From Rubinisphaera margarita (GTDB taxonomy: Bacteria > Planctomycetota > Planctomycetia > Planctomycetales > Planctomycetaceae): a DNA stretch of 64,000 nt. The DNA lies in NCBI RefSeq assembly GCF_022267515.1, contig NZ_JAKFGB010000014.1, positions 806,001-870,000 of the forward strand, in the 5' to 3' direction. The notes beneath the pieces were generated by a model. That model was given only the letters and a program-made list of their open reading frames with translations, made no database searches and had not been told where the DNA came from. The stretch's first letter is position 1, and each line of letters opens with the position of its first letter. Positions 41,588-49,728 of the stretch are shown in pieces. A program made the position numbers and the translations under genes.

Positions 41588-44500
41588 ATGACCTGTCGCC
41601 CTTTTTCGTGTTTGTCGCTTGCCAGCGCAATCTTCGCCTGCAGTCTCGTTTCGCCCGCCGTCGCGGAAGACCGGATCGACTTCAATCAGCAGATCCGTCC
41701 ATTGCTTTCGGATCGCTGCTTCGCCTGTCATGGGCCTGACGCCGAACATCGGGAAGGAGGGTTCCGACTCGATGTGCAGGCCAGCGCCTTCGGTCCCGGC
41801 GACTCCGGCGATCCGATCATCGTCGCCGGTCATCCGGAACAGAGCGCGATGATCGAACGGATTACAACCGACGACACCAGTCTGCGGATGCCTCCTGAAG
41901 ATGCTCCCCGCCCGCTGACTGACGACGAGATCGCTCTCCTCAAAAAATGGGTCGAGCAGGGAGCCGAGTGGCAGGATCACTGGTCGTACCGTCCACTCCA
42001 GCGCCCCGCTGTTCCCCAGCTGAGCAACTCGGAGCAGCCGTCTTCGCCAATCGATGCGTTCATTCTCAGGCGACTCGAACAGGAGACAATGTCTCCCTCC
42101 GGGGAAGCCGCCCGCGAGACGCTGATCCGTCGAGTCACGCTCGATCTGACCGGACTTCCTCCGACGCTGGAAGAGATCGATGCATTTCTTGCCGATGACA
42201 AACCCGATGCCTACGAGCGGCTCGTTGATCGACTGCTCGCTTCGCCACGCTTTGGCGAGCATCAGGCTCACTACTGGCTCGATGCCGTTCGCTACGGCGA
42301 TACCCACGGTTTGCATCTCGACAACTACCGCGAAATGTGGCCGTATCGCGAATGGGTGATCAACGCCTTCAACCAGAATATGCCGTTCGATCAGTTTGTC
42401 CGCGAGCAACTCGCCGGCGATCTGCTGGAGAATCCGACGAGGGATCAACTCATCGCCAGTGGATACAATCGCTGTCACGTCACGACCAGTGAAGGTGGCT
42501 CGATTGCCGAAGAGGTCTATGTGCGGAATGTCGTGGAGCGGGTCAACAACTTCGGGACCGTTTTCATCGGCACGACCTTTGACTGCACGCGGTGTCACGA
42601 TCACAAATTCGATCCGATTACGCAGCACGATTACTACTCGATGTTCGCGTACTTCAACAGCCTCGATGGCAACCCACTGGATGGGAACCGGAAAGATCAC
42701 GCACCGGTCATTACGGTTCCGACCCCGGAACAGGAAGACCAGCTCAAAGAACTCGATCAGCAACTGGCCGGCATTCGCAAAGAGCTGAAGGACCAGGAGC
42801 CGAAGCTCGCTGAAGCTCAACTCGACTGGGAGCAGGCAGCGGCGTCCTCCGCGGAACAGCAGGACGACTGGATGGTTCTGGTGCCGGAAGAATACATTTC
42901 GCAGGGGAAAGCCGATCTTCAAGTCCTGCCGGACCTGTCCATTCTTGCGTCCGGAACCAATCCCTCTCGAGAGGTTTACGAGGTCGTCGCCACTATCGCC
43001 AACGGGCCCAAGAAATCGGTTCGCCTTGAGGGGCTGATTCATGAATCGCTCACCGCTGGGGGAGCAGGCCGCAGTCAGAACAGCAATGTCGTTCTCAGCG
43101 AGTTCGAACTGTACGTCTCCGAGGGAACAACGCCGGGCGAATGGAGACGCGTCCCCATCGATGCCGCTCGCGCCGATCACGAACAGTCCAATGGCGACTT
43201 CAAAATCGCGAACGCGATCGATGGCGAACCAGGAACTGGATGGGCAATTGAAGGGTTCAAGCTTCGAGAGAATCGCACTGCGGAATTCGTGGCCGCCGAA
43301 CCCTTTGGAGCGAACGAGCCGTTCCGGGTAAAGATCGTGCTGCGGCACGAGTCGCCCTACGCCCAGCATCAGTTCGGTCGAGTGCGACTGTCGATCGCTG
43401 ATTTCGATCCGATCGCCCGGAATGTTCCCGATGGAATTCGCAAGATTCTGCTGACGGAAACCGACAAACGGACCCCGGCTCAAACGGCGGAACTTCAGAA
43501 GCACTTTCGAGCCAACGTTGTTGATCTCCCAGATTACAAGCAGCTGCAGAGCCAGCTGACGGCGACAGAAAAGCAACGGAGCGAATTCGCCGAGACGATT
43601 CCGACGACGATGGTCTTCAAAGAGATGGACAAGCCGAAGCCGTCGTACCTGCTCAACCGTGGCGAGTACGATCAGAAGGGAGAGGAGGTCGAGCGTCGCA
43701 CTCCGGAAGCGTTGCCATCGATGGATCCCCTCTGGCCGAATAACCGTCTGGGGCTGGCGCACTGGCTCGTCAGTGAAGAGAATCCGCTGACCGCTCGCGT
43801 GGCGGTCAATCGATTCTGGCAGCAGTTGTTCGGGATCGGTCTGGTCAAAACTTCCGAAGATTTCGGTGCGCAGGGAGAACGTCCGAGCCATCCGCAGCTG
43901 CTCGACTGGCTGGCGGTCGAGTTTCGCGAGTCAGGCTGGGATATGAAGCACATGGTTCGCCAGATGGTCCTGTCGAAAACGTACCGTCAGCGTTCTCATC
44001 TTCGTCAGGGCGATTTCGGTCGGGATCCGGAGAACCGGCTGCTGGCTCGGGGGCCGCGGTTTCGACTCGACGCCGAAGTTCTCCGCGACCAGGCGCTCTT
44101 TGTCTCGGGACTGCTTGTCGAAGAACTTGGCGGACCGAGTGTGAAGCCACCACAACCGGACGGACTCTGGTACGCCGTCGGCTATACGCGATCCAATACC
44201 GCTCGCTTCGTGGCCGACACCGAACCTGAGAAAACGCATCGTCGCACTCTCTACACGTTCATCAAGCGGACGTCTCCTCCGCCGCAACTTGCTACGTTCG
44301 ACGGGCCATCGCGGGAATCGGGCTGCGTGCGTCGCGAGCGGACAAACACGCCGCTGCAGGTGCTCATGCTGTTCAACGATCCCCAGTTTTTGGAATGTGC
44401 TCGCGGTCTGGCTGAACGGGGCATGACTGAAGGTGGAAAAACGCCACAATCCGTAGGAACGTTTCTTTATCGCACATGTACAGGGTACGAACCGACCGAA

Positions 44501-44695
44501 AAAGAACTCGCTGTTCTGGTCTCCGGGTACGAGCAGGAAGTACAACATTTTCTCAATAACCCCGAGAAGGCACGGCAGTTGCTTCAGGAAATCAAGGTTC
44601 CGGTCGCGAAGGATTTGCCTGCGGAGGAACTGGCGGCGTGGACATTAACCGCGAACATTCTGCTGTCTCTGGATGTCGTAGTGACTAAGAATTAG
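41588..44695 (+). CDS. PSCyt1-PSCyt2-PSD1 (DUF1549/DUF1553) secreted protein
   Basis: 1035 residues from ATG 41588 with a signal peptide (ending AVA-26). PSCyt1 (about 28-130) has a c-type motif C44-F-A-C47-H48 (DRCFACHGPD). The DUF1549/PSCyt2 part begins with PIDAFILRRLE and contains AHYWLDAVRYGDTHG and DCTRCHDHKFDPI (a second CxxCH). DUF1553/PSD1 is in the last 350 residues (RVAVNRFWQQLFG, HPQLLDWLA, TNTPLQVLMLFNDPQF). These proteins are abundant in planctomycetes and are usually paired with a DUF1501 gene; none is adjacent here. Their exact reaction is unsettled; a periplasmic redox role has been suggested. Confidence 0.92.
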   Translation: MTCRPFSCLSLASAIFACSLVSPAVAEDRIDFNQQIRPLLSDRCFACHGPDAEHREGGFRLDVQASAFGPGDSGDPIIVAGHPEQSAMIERITTDDTSLRMPPEDAPRPLTDDEIALLKKWVEQGAEWQDHWSYRPLQRPAVPQLSNSEQPSSPIDAFILRRLEQETMSPSGEAARETLIRRVTLDLTGLPPTLEEIDAFLADDKPDAYERLVDRLLASPRFGEHQAHYWLDAVRYGDTHGLHLDNYREMWPYREWVINAFNQNMPFDQFVREQLAGDLLENPTRDQLIASGYNRCHVTTSEGGSIAEEVYVRNVVERVNNFGTVFIGTTFDCTRCHDHKFDPITQHDYYSMFAYFNSLDGNPLDGNRKDHAPVITVPTPEQEDQLKELDQQLAGIRKELKDQEPKLAEAQLDWEQAAASSAEQQDDWMVLVPEEYISQGKADLQVLPDLSILASGTNPSREVYEVVATIANGPKKSVRLEGLIHESLTAGGAGRSQNSNVVLSEFELYVSEGTTPGEWRRVPIDAARADHEQSNGDFKIANAIDGEPGTGWAIEGFKLRENRTAEFVAAEPFGANEPFRVKIVLRHESPYAQHQFGRVRLSIADFDPIARNVPDGIRKILLTETDKRTPAQTAELQKHFRANVVDLPDYKQLQSQLTATEKQRSEFAETIPTTMVFKEMDKPKPSYLLNRGEYDQKGEEVERRTPEALPSMDPLWPNNRLGLAHWLVSEENPLTARVAVNRFWQQLFGIGLVKTSEDFGAQGERPSHPQLLDWLAVEFRESGWDMKHMVRQMVLSKTYRQRSHLRQGDFGRDPENRLLARGPRFRLDAEVLRDQALFVSGLLVEELGGPSVKPPQPDGLWYAVGYTRSNTARFVADTEPEKTHRRTLYTFIKRTSPPPQLATFDGPSRESGCVRRERTNTPLQVLMLFNDPQFLECARGLAERGMTEGGKTPQSVGTFLYRTCTGYEPTEKELAVLVSGYEQEVQHFLNNPEKARQLLQEIKVPVAKDLPAEELAAWTLTANILLSLDVVVTKN

Positions 44696-44710
44696 GCAGT
44701 GCGTCCTGTT

Positions 44711-44739
44711 TTCTGACAGGGCAAACGGCCCTGCCAGAA
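44711..44739. other. Long hairpin after the PSCyt1 gene
   Basis: TTCTGACAGGGC, loop AAACG, GCCCTGCCAGAA: 12-base arms with one mismatch, starting 16 bases after the stop. No U-run; could be a repeat arm or an mRNA-end structure. Confidence 0.55.
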
Positions 44740-44850
44740 AGTCGTGGGCGAATCTTCGGGCGGCAGTTATCAAGAAGAGCTGTTCAGAGGTCGCCCGGCC
44801 GCATATAATTCAGTAGATATCCCTACGTTCTTCAAGAGAAAGATTTGCTC

Positions 44851-45282
44851 ATGAACGCCACGATGCCACAACCTGATCTTTCCAAGAAGTTTTACACGGT
44901 TGAGGAAGCAAACCGGGCTTTGCCGCTGGTCCGCGCCATCGTTCGGGACATTGTCGGACTGTATGGGGAAGTGAGAACCCGCCGGGAGCGGCTTTCGGCA
45001 CTGGAACGCTCGCATATGGCCGTTCCGGAACGCTCGGATGCATTCAGCGAAGAAGTGGAAGATATGGAAAACTCGCTGCTCGAAGACTTCGAACAGCTGA
45101 AGGAATATGTCGACGAGCTGGGCAACCTGGGACTCGAACTGAAAGATCCGGAAACAGGGCTGGTCGATTTCCCGTCGATGCAGGAGGGGCAGGAAGTCCG
45201 GCTCTGCTGGCAGTACGGCGAAGATCGTGTCGGGCACGTTCACGATGTTGAACAGGGATTCGGAGATCGCCGGGCGATCTGA
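44851..45282 (+). CDS. DUF2203 family protein
   Basis: 143 residues from ATG 44851. The N-terminal FYTVEEANRALPLVRAIVRD, a central helical pair and the C-terminal LKDPETGLVDFPS, EVRLCWQYGED and EQGFGDR fit DUF2203 over its full length. The family has no established biochemical role. Its own intrinsic terminator follows. Confidence 0.88.
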   Translation: MNATMPQPDLSKKFYTVEEANRALPLVRAIVRDIVGLYGEVRTRRERLSALERSHMAVPERSDAFSEEVEDMENSLLEDFEQLKEYVDELGNLGLELKDPETGLVDFPSMQEGQEVRLCWQYGEDRVGHVHDVEQGFGDRRAI

Positions 45283-45326
45283 CTGAGTCGGCAGAGTCCA
45301 GCAGATTCATTCGATATCAGAAAACG

Positions 45327-45354
45327 GCGTGGCGAACATTCGCCACGCTTTTTT
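45327..45354 (+). terminator. Rho-independent terminator
   Basis: GCGTGGCGAA, loop CA, TTCGCCACGC, then TTTTTT. A strong, perfectly paired stem 45 bases after the DUF2203 stop. Confidence 0.9.
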
Positions 45355-45583
45355 ATGCGCCATTCAAAGCGATCGCACCAGCAAGTGGTGTCGTACAAGA
45401 TTGCTGGATTGGGGACGAAACATCAGGCCCAGCCTTTGGGGTGTAAACCGGACATCATGTTTCCAGGAGACATCATTTTGAATGGGCTATCAACAGAGCC
45501 TGTCTCGCAACGGGGTGGTGATCAATTCTGTTCTCTCCCTGCTTTCGGCTTTTCATTGAACCTGTAATCCGTAGAATATACAG
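45355..45583. other. Intergenic region upstream of the FHA gene
   Basis: Together with the terminator it makes about 300 bases without a gene. No motif-bearing frame was found. TTGAAC and TATACA occur at 45556-45561 and 45577-45582 with a short 15-base spacing and too close to the ATG, so I do not call a promoter. Confidence 0.35.
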
Positions 45584-46144
45584 ATGGCTACGGGCCGACA
45601 GGACGACCTCGGAACATTCGCGGGCGAAAAGCAGCTTGATTTTATGTTTGGTGAACTCATACCGAGTGGCGGAGGAGATCCCATTCCGCTCTTGAAGCAG
45701 CGGTTGGTCGTCGGACGACGACCCACGTGCGACATCTGCCTGCCGTTCCCGAATGTCTCTTCGCAACATTGCGAGCTGGAATTCCGCAATGGATACTGGC
45801 ACGTTCAGGATCTCAACAGCAGCAATGGCATCAAGATTAACGGTGTGAGAGAAGAGTCCCGCTTCCTCCATCCCGGCGATGAGCTGACGATTGCCAAGCA
45901 CGCCTACGAAGTCGCGTATGAACCGGCAGCCGATGCACCGCCGCCCCCGGAGGAGAACAATCCGTTCTCCAAGAGCCTGCTTGAGAAAGCCGGGCTGATG
46001 TCGAAGAAGCGACGTCCCCGACCTTCGAGCAGTGGCGAGGAAGACCTTGTCGGCGACGCTCCCCGGGTGAACTTCAAGAAGAGGCCGAGACCGACCGACA
46101 ACCCTGAAGACGACCAGATCCTCGGGTGGCTCGACGAAAGCTGA
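45584..46144 (+). CDS. FHA-domain protein
   Basis: Binds phosphothreonine peptides. 186 residues. The FHA core is at about 40-105: G44-R45, S60-x-H62, and N81-G82 (SSNGIKINGV) are the phosphopeptide-contacting positions. The remainder (about 112-186) is charged and disordered, with PPPPEENNPF and basic patches KKRRPRP and FKKRPRP. The protein probably recruits partners in a Ser/Thr kinase pathway, which planctomycetes have in number. The next gene, rsgA, follows within 75 bases. Confidence 0.9.
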   Translation: MATGRQDDLGTFAGEKQLDFMFGELIPSGGGDPIPLLKQRLVVGRRPTCDICLPFPNVSSQHCELEFRNGYWHVQDLNSSNGIKINGVREESRFLHPGDELTIAKHAYEVAYEPAADAPPPPEENNPFSKSLLEKAGLMSKKRRPRPSSSGEEDLVGDAPRVNFKKRPRPTDNPEDDQILGWLDES

Positions 46145-46215
46145 CCGGCGGAGACTTCGTCAGAGTGGCATCGGTCGGTTGGACTGATCCGCATCACTCA
46201 GGAATGGGTTGAGAT

Positions 46216-47343
46216 ATCGCACCGCGCAAACGAAAAATTCGAGTCGACTTCAAGAAGAACCGCGGAAGGCGATCGCGCGCCGGTCATGAATTGCGGGAGG
46301 CGATCCGCCAGGATGATGTCGAACATCTGACCTCCGACGAACGCATCTCCGGCAAAGGGGGGCTGACGCGGCGGCGGACTGTGATTGCCGAAGAGAACGA
46401 AGACGGCGAACTGATCGCCAGTCTCGACGTCGATGAATCGGTCTGCCTCAAAGGGCGTGTCATCTCGATCGTCGGAGCGCACCAGTGCCGAGTCGAGACG
46501 TCGGATCATCGCATCTACGTGTGCGCGGTTCGCAAAGTCCTGCGGGAACTGGCTCAGGATTCGCGAAACACAATCGTCGCGGGCGATGTTGTCCTTTTCG
46601 AACCGCTGGGGGCTGAACAGGGCATGATTCAGCGAATCGAGCCCCGGACCAGCACGCTTTCCCGAGGGACGCAGCGAAATCAGCAACTGCTGGTCGTGAA
46701 CGTCGACCTGGCGGTCATCGTCATCGCCGCGGTCTCGCCTCATTTCAAGCCGAGCCTGATCGACAGATTTCTGATCAGTTGCGAAAAAGGCAATGTCACA
46801 CCGGTGATCTGCATCAACAAGTGCGATCTGGTGGACCTGCGGGAGCTCATGCCGATCATCGGCCAGTATGCCAATCTGGGCTATCCGGTTCTGACAACGT
46901 CCGCGACCACAGGACAGGGAATCGATGATCTACGCGAGTTGATCGCCGGCAACCAGACCGTCTTCAGCGGACAAAGTGGCGTCGGAAAAACATCGCTGCT
47001 CAACTCCATTCAGTCCGGGCTCGGACTGAAAACGTCCAGCGTCTCCGACGATTCCGGTAAAGGACGACATACGACTCGCATGGCCATCCTTAAGCCGCTG
47101 GAATCAGGGGGCTGGGTGGTCGATACCCCGGGCATTCGACAGCTGCGACTCTGGGATTTGATGCGGGAGGAAACCGAAGGCTACTTCGTCGAGTTCCGTC
47201 CGTACGTCCGGTACTGCAAGTTTCCCGATTGCCTGCACGTCCATGGAGAGCAATGCGGCATCCGCTCCGCCGTAGCCGCCGGCCTGATCTCATCGCAGCG
47301 ATATGACAGCTACGTCAAGATCCTGACCGACGACGAGTCGTAA
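46216..47343 (+). CDS. rsgA: Ribosome small subunit biogenesis GTPase
   Basis: Circularly permuted GTPase that helps mature the 30S subunit. The G motifs run in permuted order: NKCD (about 201), P-loop GQSGVGKTS (about 253), DTPG (about 303). A zinc knuckle follows (YCKFPDC, HVHGEQCG). An OB-like domain precedes them. The first ATG/GTG/TTG in frame is TTG 46291, but the frame stays open back to 46213 and encodes a basic stretch (RKRKIRVDFKKNRGRR) of the type expected at an RsgA N-terminus. The likely start is therefore the ATC at 46216, or an ATT at 46237, with AGGA upstream at 46200. The coordinate given assumes the ATC. Confidence 0.8.
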   Translation: MAPRKRKIRVDFKKNRGRRSRAGHELREAIRQDDVEHLTSDERISGKGGLTRRRTVIAEENEDGELIASLDVDESVCLKGRVISIVGAHQCRVETSDHRIYVCAVRKVLRELAQDSRNTIVAGDVVLFEPLGAEQGMIQRIEPRTSTLSRGTQRNQQLLVVNVDLAVIVIAAVSPHFKPSLIDRFLISCEKGNVTPVICINKCDLVDLRELMPIIGQYANLGYPVLTTSATTGQGIDDLRELIAGNQTVFSGQSGVGKTSLLNSIQSGLGLKTSSVSDDSGKGRHTTRMAILKPLESGGWVVDTPGIRQLRLWDLMREETEGYFVEFRPYVRYCKFPDCLHVHGEQCGIRSAVAAGLISSQRYDSYVKILTDDES

Positions 47344-47362
47344 GACCGGAGGAAATTCAAAA

Positions 47363-47416
47363 TTCGACTGCAGGCGTTCGGCGCCCATGCGACTGCAGGA
47401 GAAGCACGATAATGCT
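47363..47416 (-). repeat. Stop-codon-proximal repeat, copy B
   Basis: TTCGACTGCAGGCGTTCGG (47363 on), then CGCCCATGCGACTGCAGGAG and AAGCACGATAATGCTCT up to the stop codon at 47417. It holds two direct copies of CGACTGCAGG. On the leftward transcript it immediately follows the stop. Confidence 0.75.
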
Positions 47417-48319
47417 CTATTCCTCCTCCCCGGGAGTGGGCTGATCACTCTGCCGGGTGGCGTCCTTCTGCTGATCCTGATCCTGCTTCTGCTTCCCCTG
47501 CTTCTTGTCGGACGGCTTCCTGTCCGTAGATTTTTCGCTGGCGTCGTCGGAAGCTTTCCGTTCAGGAGAGTCCGAGAGGTCTACTTTTTCGGGTCGTTGA
47601 GCAACGTTTCGAACCCAGATATTGCGGAAGCGGACCGGGTTGCCGTGATTCTGAAAATGGATTGGAAGCGCTTCCGGGTGTTTGTTGTACTTCGGCGGGA
47701 CATGCCACGCGGTGGCTCCCTGGAGGGGGACATGGTTCTGGATCAGAACCCCATTGTGGAGCACGGTCAGATAGGCCGGGGATTTGACCGTGCGATCTTC
47801 ATTGAAGCGGGGAGCGGTGAAGATGATGTCGTACGTCTGCCATTCTCCGGGCGGACGGCAGGCGTTGACGAGCGGCGGATACTGCTTGTAGATCGCGCCA
47901 GCCTGTCCGTCGAAGTAGGTTTCGTTCTGGTACGAATCGAGAATCTGAACCTCGTACTTCTCCATCAGATAAACGCCACTGTTGCCGCGGCCCTGGCCCT
48001 GACTGGTCACCTCAGCCGGGGCGGCCCATTCCAGATGAACCTGACAGTCGCCAAAGACTTCTTTCGTCGTCAGTCCCTGCTTTCCGCCGGCAATGATGGC
48101 TCCGTCCTTCACGGACCAGCCTTCGGTGCTGCGAAAGGCGGAGAGATCGTTGCCGTCGAACAGCACGATCGCGTCTTCAGGAGGCTGCTCCGGTCCACCC
48201 GGCGCAATGACGTCCGGCTCTTTCCAGTTGATTCCGCTCTTCCATTCCTTGACCAGCGTTGCACCGGTGCAGACAGCGACGGACAGAACAATCATCGCGA
48301 ACGAAAGCAGTCGAGGCAT
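47417..48319 (-). CDS. DUF1080 (3-keto-disaccharide hydrolase-like) secreted protein
   Basis: 300 residues from ATG 48319 with a signal peptide. A jelly-roll domain (about 50-235) carries the DUF1080 marks: ELVSLFDGNDLS-type (IVLFDGNDLSAFR), GNSGVYLMEKYEVQILDS, CRPPGEWQTYDIIFTAPRF, and PIHFQNHGNPVRFRNIWVR. Members have been linked to hydrolysis of 3-keto-glycosides. The last 60 residues are low-complexity and charged (Lys/Gln/Asp), probably a disordered tail. Repeat copy B follows the stop directly. Confidence 0.92.
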   Translation of the reverse strand: MPRLLSFAMIVLSVAVCTGATLVKEWKSGINWKEPDVIAPGGPEQPPEDAIVLFDGNDLSAFRSTEGWSVKDGAIIAGGKQGLTTKEVFGDCQVHLEWAAPAEVTSQGQGRGNSGVYLMEKYEVQILDSYQNETYFDGQAGAIYKQYPPLVNACRPPGEWQTYDIIFTAPRFNEDRTVKSPAYLTVLHNGVLIQNHVPLQGATAWHVPPKYNKHPEALPIHFQNHGNPVRFRNIWVRNVAQRPEKVDLSDSPERKASDDASEKSTDRKPSDKKQGKQKQDQDQQKDATRQSDQPTPGEEE

Positions 48320-48618
48320 GAGGAATCCTTTAAGTCCAAAGGGACGTTGAAGAGATGGCAAAGTCTCATTCTAAACCGTCGCTCCCGCATGGCAAACCCG
48401 CTCCGGAGTTCTTCAGCGGCTCTTCATTCTCCAGCAGCCCAGGGAGCACTCGCCTGTGGTGTTTTTCGAGTCAACGAGGGTTGAGTAGCGTTGCTTCGAG
48501 GAGAATCGTCTGCGACCCGTGCATTTCCGTGCCGCTGCACCGGCTGCCAAGATGCTCCGCGACCTGCATGATTGAGAGGTCACAATATGTCGACATTTGC
48601 GGAAAAAAGGGGAGCTCG
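48320..48618. other. Intergenic region between DUF1080 and the ArsR regulator
   Basis: 299 bases with no supportable gene. It should include the DUF1080 promoter. A TGTCGACAT word at 48588-48596 also occurs at 48985-48993 upstream of the regulator and may be an operator half. Confidence 0.45.
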
Positions 48619-48936
48619 CTACGACGACTCATGGAAGCGCGCCTCGATGCACTTCATGATGTTCTCCAGGTGCGACTCCACAACTTCGTAGTACGCCTTC
48701 CGGCCGTCCTTCTCGCTGGTCAGAAAGCCGGTCCGCTGCATCAGGCGGAGATGTTCGGAAGCCATGTGGCTGGGGATTTCGCAGGCCTCGGCCAGCTCGC
48801 CGACCGTGAACCGCCCCTGCAGCAACATCTGAATGATCCGCAGTCGATGCGGATGGGCTAATGTCTTGAGGCACTCCGCAGCCTTTTCCATGGCCGGCAG
48901 TGGTGTCAGGACCAGGTGTTCCGCATTCTCACTCAT
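48619..48936 (-). CDS. ArsR-family winged-helix repressor
   Basis: A 105-residue DNA-binding regulator. The ArsR signature is clear: LKTLAHPHRLRIIQMLLQG, FTVGELAEACEIPSHMASEHLRLMQRTGFL (recognition helix within), and the wing EKDGRKAYYEV. The classical ELCVC metal site is missing; cysteines are C22, C52 and C95, so a metal or redox signal is possible but not predicted. An inverted repeat at 48963-48976 overlaps its likely promoter, in keeping with autorepression. Upstream of the DUF1080 gene on the same strand. Confidence 0.93.
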   Translation of the reverse strand: MSENAEHLVLTPLPAMEKAAECLKTLAHPHRLRIIQMLLQGRFTVGELAEACEIPSHMASEHLRLMQRTGFLTSEKDGRKAYYEVVESHLENIMKCIEARFHESS

Positions 48937-48962
48937 TGTCGATTCTCACTCCTAATTCCGTG

Positions 48963-48976
48963 TACGATCAATCGTA
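48963..48976 (-). promoter_or_regulatory. Candidate operator of the ArsR gene
   Basis: TACGAT, CA, ATCGTA is a perfect inverted repeat 26 bases upstream of the ATG, where an autorepressor would bind. TGTCGACAT sits at 48985-48993 further upstream. Confidence 0.5.
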
Positions 48977-49055
48977 TCGGAAACTGTCGACATCTCAAAT
49001 GAGCAGACGTTAATTTTTCGATTTCTCAGGGACAAATTGTTCAGTTGTCTGGAAG

Positions 49056-49088
49056 AAAAAAAGGCCGCCGAGTCGAAACTCCGCGGCC
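49056..49088 (-). terminator. Rho-independent terminator of the pseudopilin-lipoprotein module
   Basis: Read leftward: GGCCGCGGAGT, loop TTCG, ACTCGGCGGCC, then TTTTTTT. One internal mismatch. It ends 25 bases after the last lipoprotein's stop. Confidence 0.88.
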
Positions 49089-49112
49089 TCTGGGTGGAGT
49101 GCTGGTCGGCGA

Positions 49113-49547
49113 TTACAGATTAAAGTCCATATTGTTCTCGCCTTTGTCGACCGTGACGGACTGTCCGCTGGAGTCGGGCGAGCGGAACTTCTCAGGAATG
49201 ATGGCTGACGAATCCGGGGCCTTGTATTGACCGGCGGCTATCTGGTCCATCAATCGATCAGGATCGGTTTCCGGAGCGGCATCAGATCCCTGGGCGACAA
49301 AGCCAACGTTGTAGGAACCGACGATTGCTCGCGGAAAGGTATAAGTACCGTCGTCCCGGACCTGAGCGGAGGTCGCCGCACCGGTGTCAGGGTTAATCAT
49401 CGTCATCACAGTTCCGGCAGGAGCCGGTTTCCCCTGAAGAGTGACCATGCCGGACAGAGAGCCGTATTCCCGGGGATCACTGGCTCCACAACCCGTGGCG
49501 ATCCCCGCAGCGGCAAGCAGGCAGAGCGAAATCATCATTCGGGACAT
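49113..49547 (-). CDS. Small lipoprotein, pseudopilin-associated, module copy 2
   Basis: 144 residues, lipobox ATGC (C20). After the signal, GSLSGMVTLQGKPAPAGTVM, DDGTYTFPRAIVGSYNVGF, and a C-terminal NNMDFNL give a transthyretin-like (carboxypeptidase regulatory-type) beta-sandwich. It is related in layout to the lipoprotein at 50807-51217 (shared GLVTLDG/GMVTLQG and DFNL endings). Follows the DUF1559 gene by 181 bases, which include the repeat copy C. Confidence 0.82.
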   Translation of the reverse strand: MSRMMISLCLLAAAGIATGCGASDPREYGSLSGMVTLQGKPAPAGTVMTMINPDTGAATSAQVRDDGTYTFPRAIVGSYNVGFVAQGSDAAPETDPDRLMDQIAAGQYKAPDSSAIIPEKFRSPDSSGQSVTVDKGENNMDFNL

Positions 49548-49643
49548 CGGAAATCACTTCCTCGAATCTAGTACGTTTTTGAGCAGAGACAGATGGGGAC
49601 TACGTCAGCTGGTTTCCAGACAGAGACCGAAAACAAATTCAAC

Positions 49644-49728
49644 ATTCGACTGCAGGCGTTTGCAGGAGCAAACTCAGCATGGCAGAGGATTGGCGCCGAT
49701 GCGACTGCAGGAGAAGCATGAAAATGCT
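49644..49728 (-). repeat. Stop-codon-proximal repeat, copy C (long)
   Basis: ATTCGACTGCAGGCGTTTGC near 49644, a unique insert of about 45 bases, then GATGCGACTGCAGGAGAAGC and ATGAAAATGCTCT against the stop codon of the DUF1559 gene (49729). On the transcript AGCAT and ATGCT form a small hairpin at the start of the 3' region. Confidence 0.75.

Noticed and set aside
41570..43891. A 773-codon antisense frame opposite the PSCyt1 gene
   Set aside because: No start context or motif; the sense frame has heme motifs and family-typical domains.
45556..45582. Promoter of the FHA gene (TTGAAC...TATACA)
   Set aside because: The spacer is only 15 bases and the predicted start would lie inside the coding sequence.
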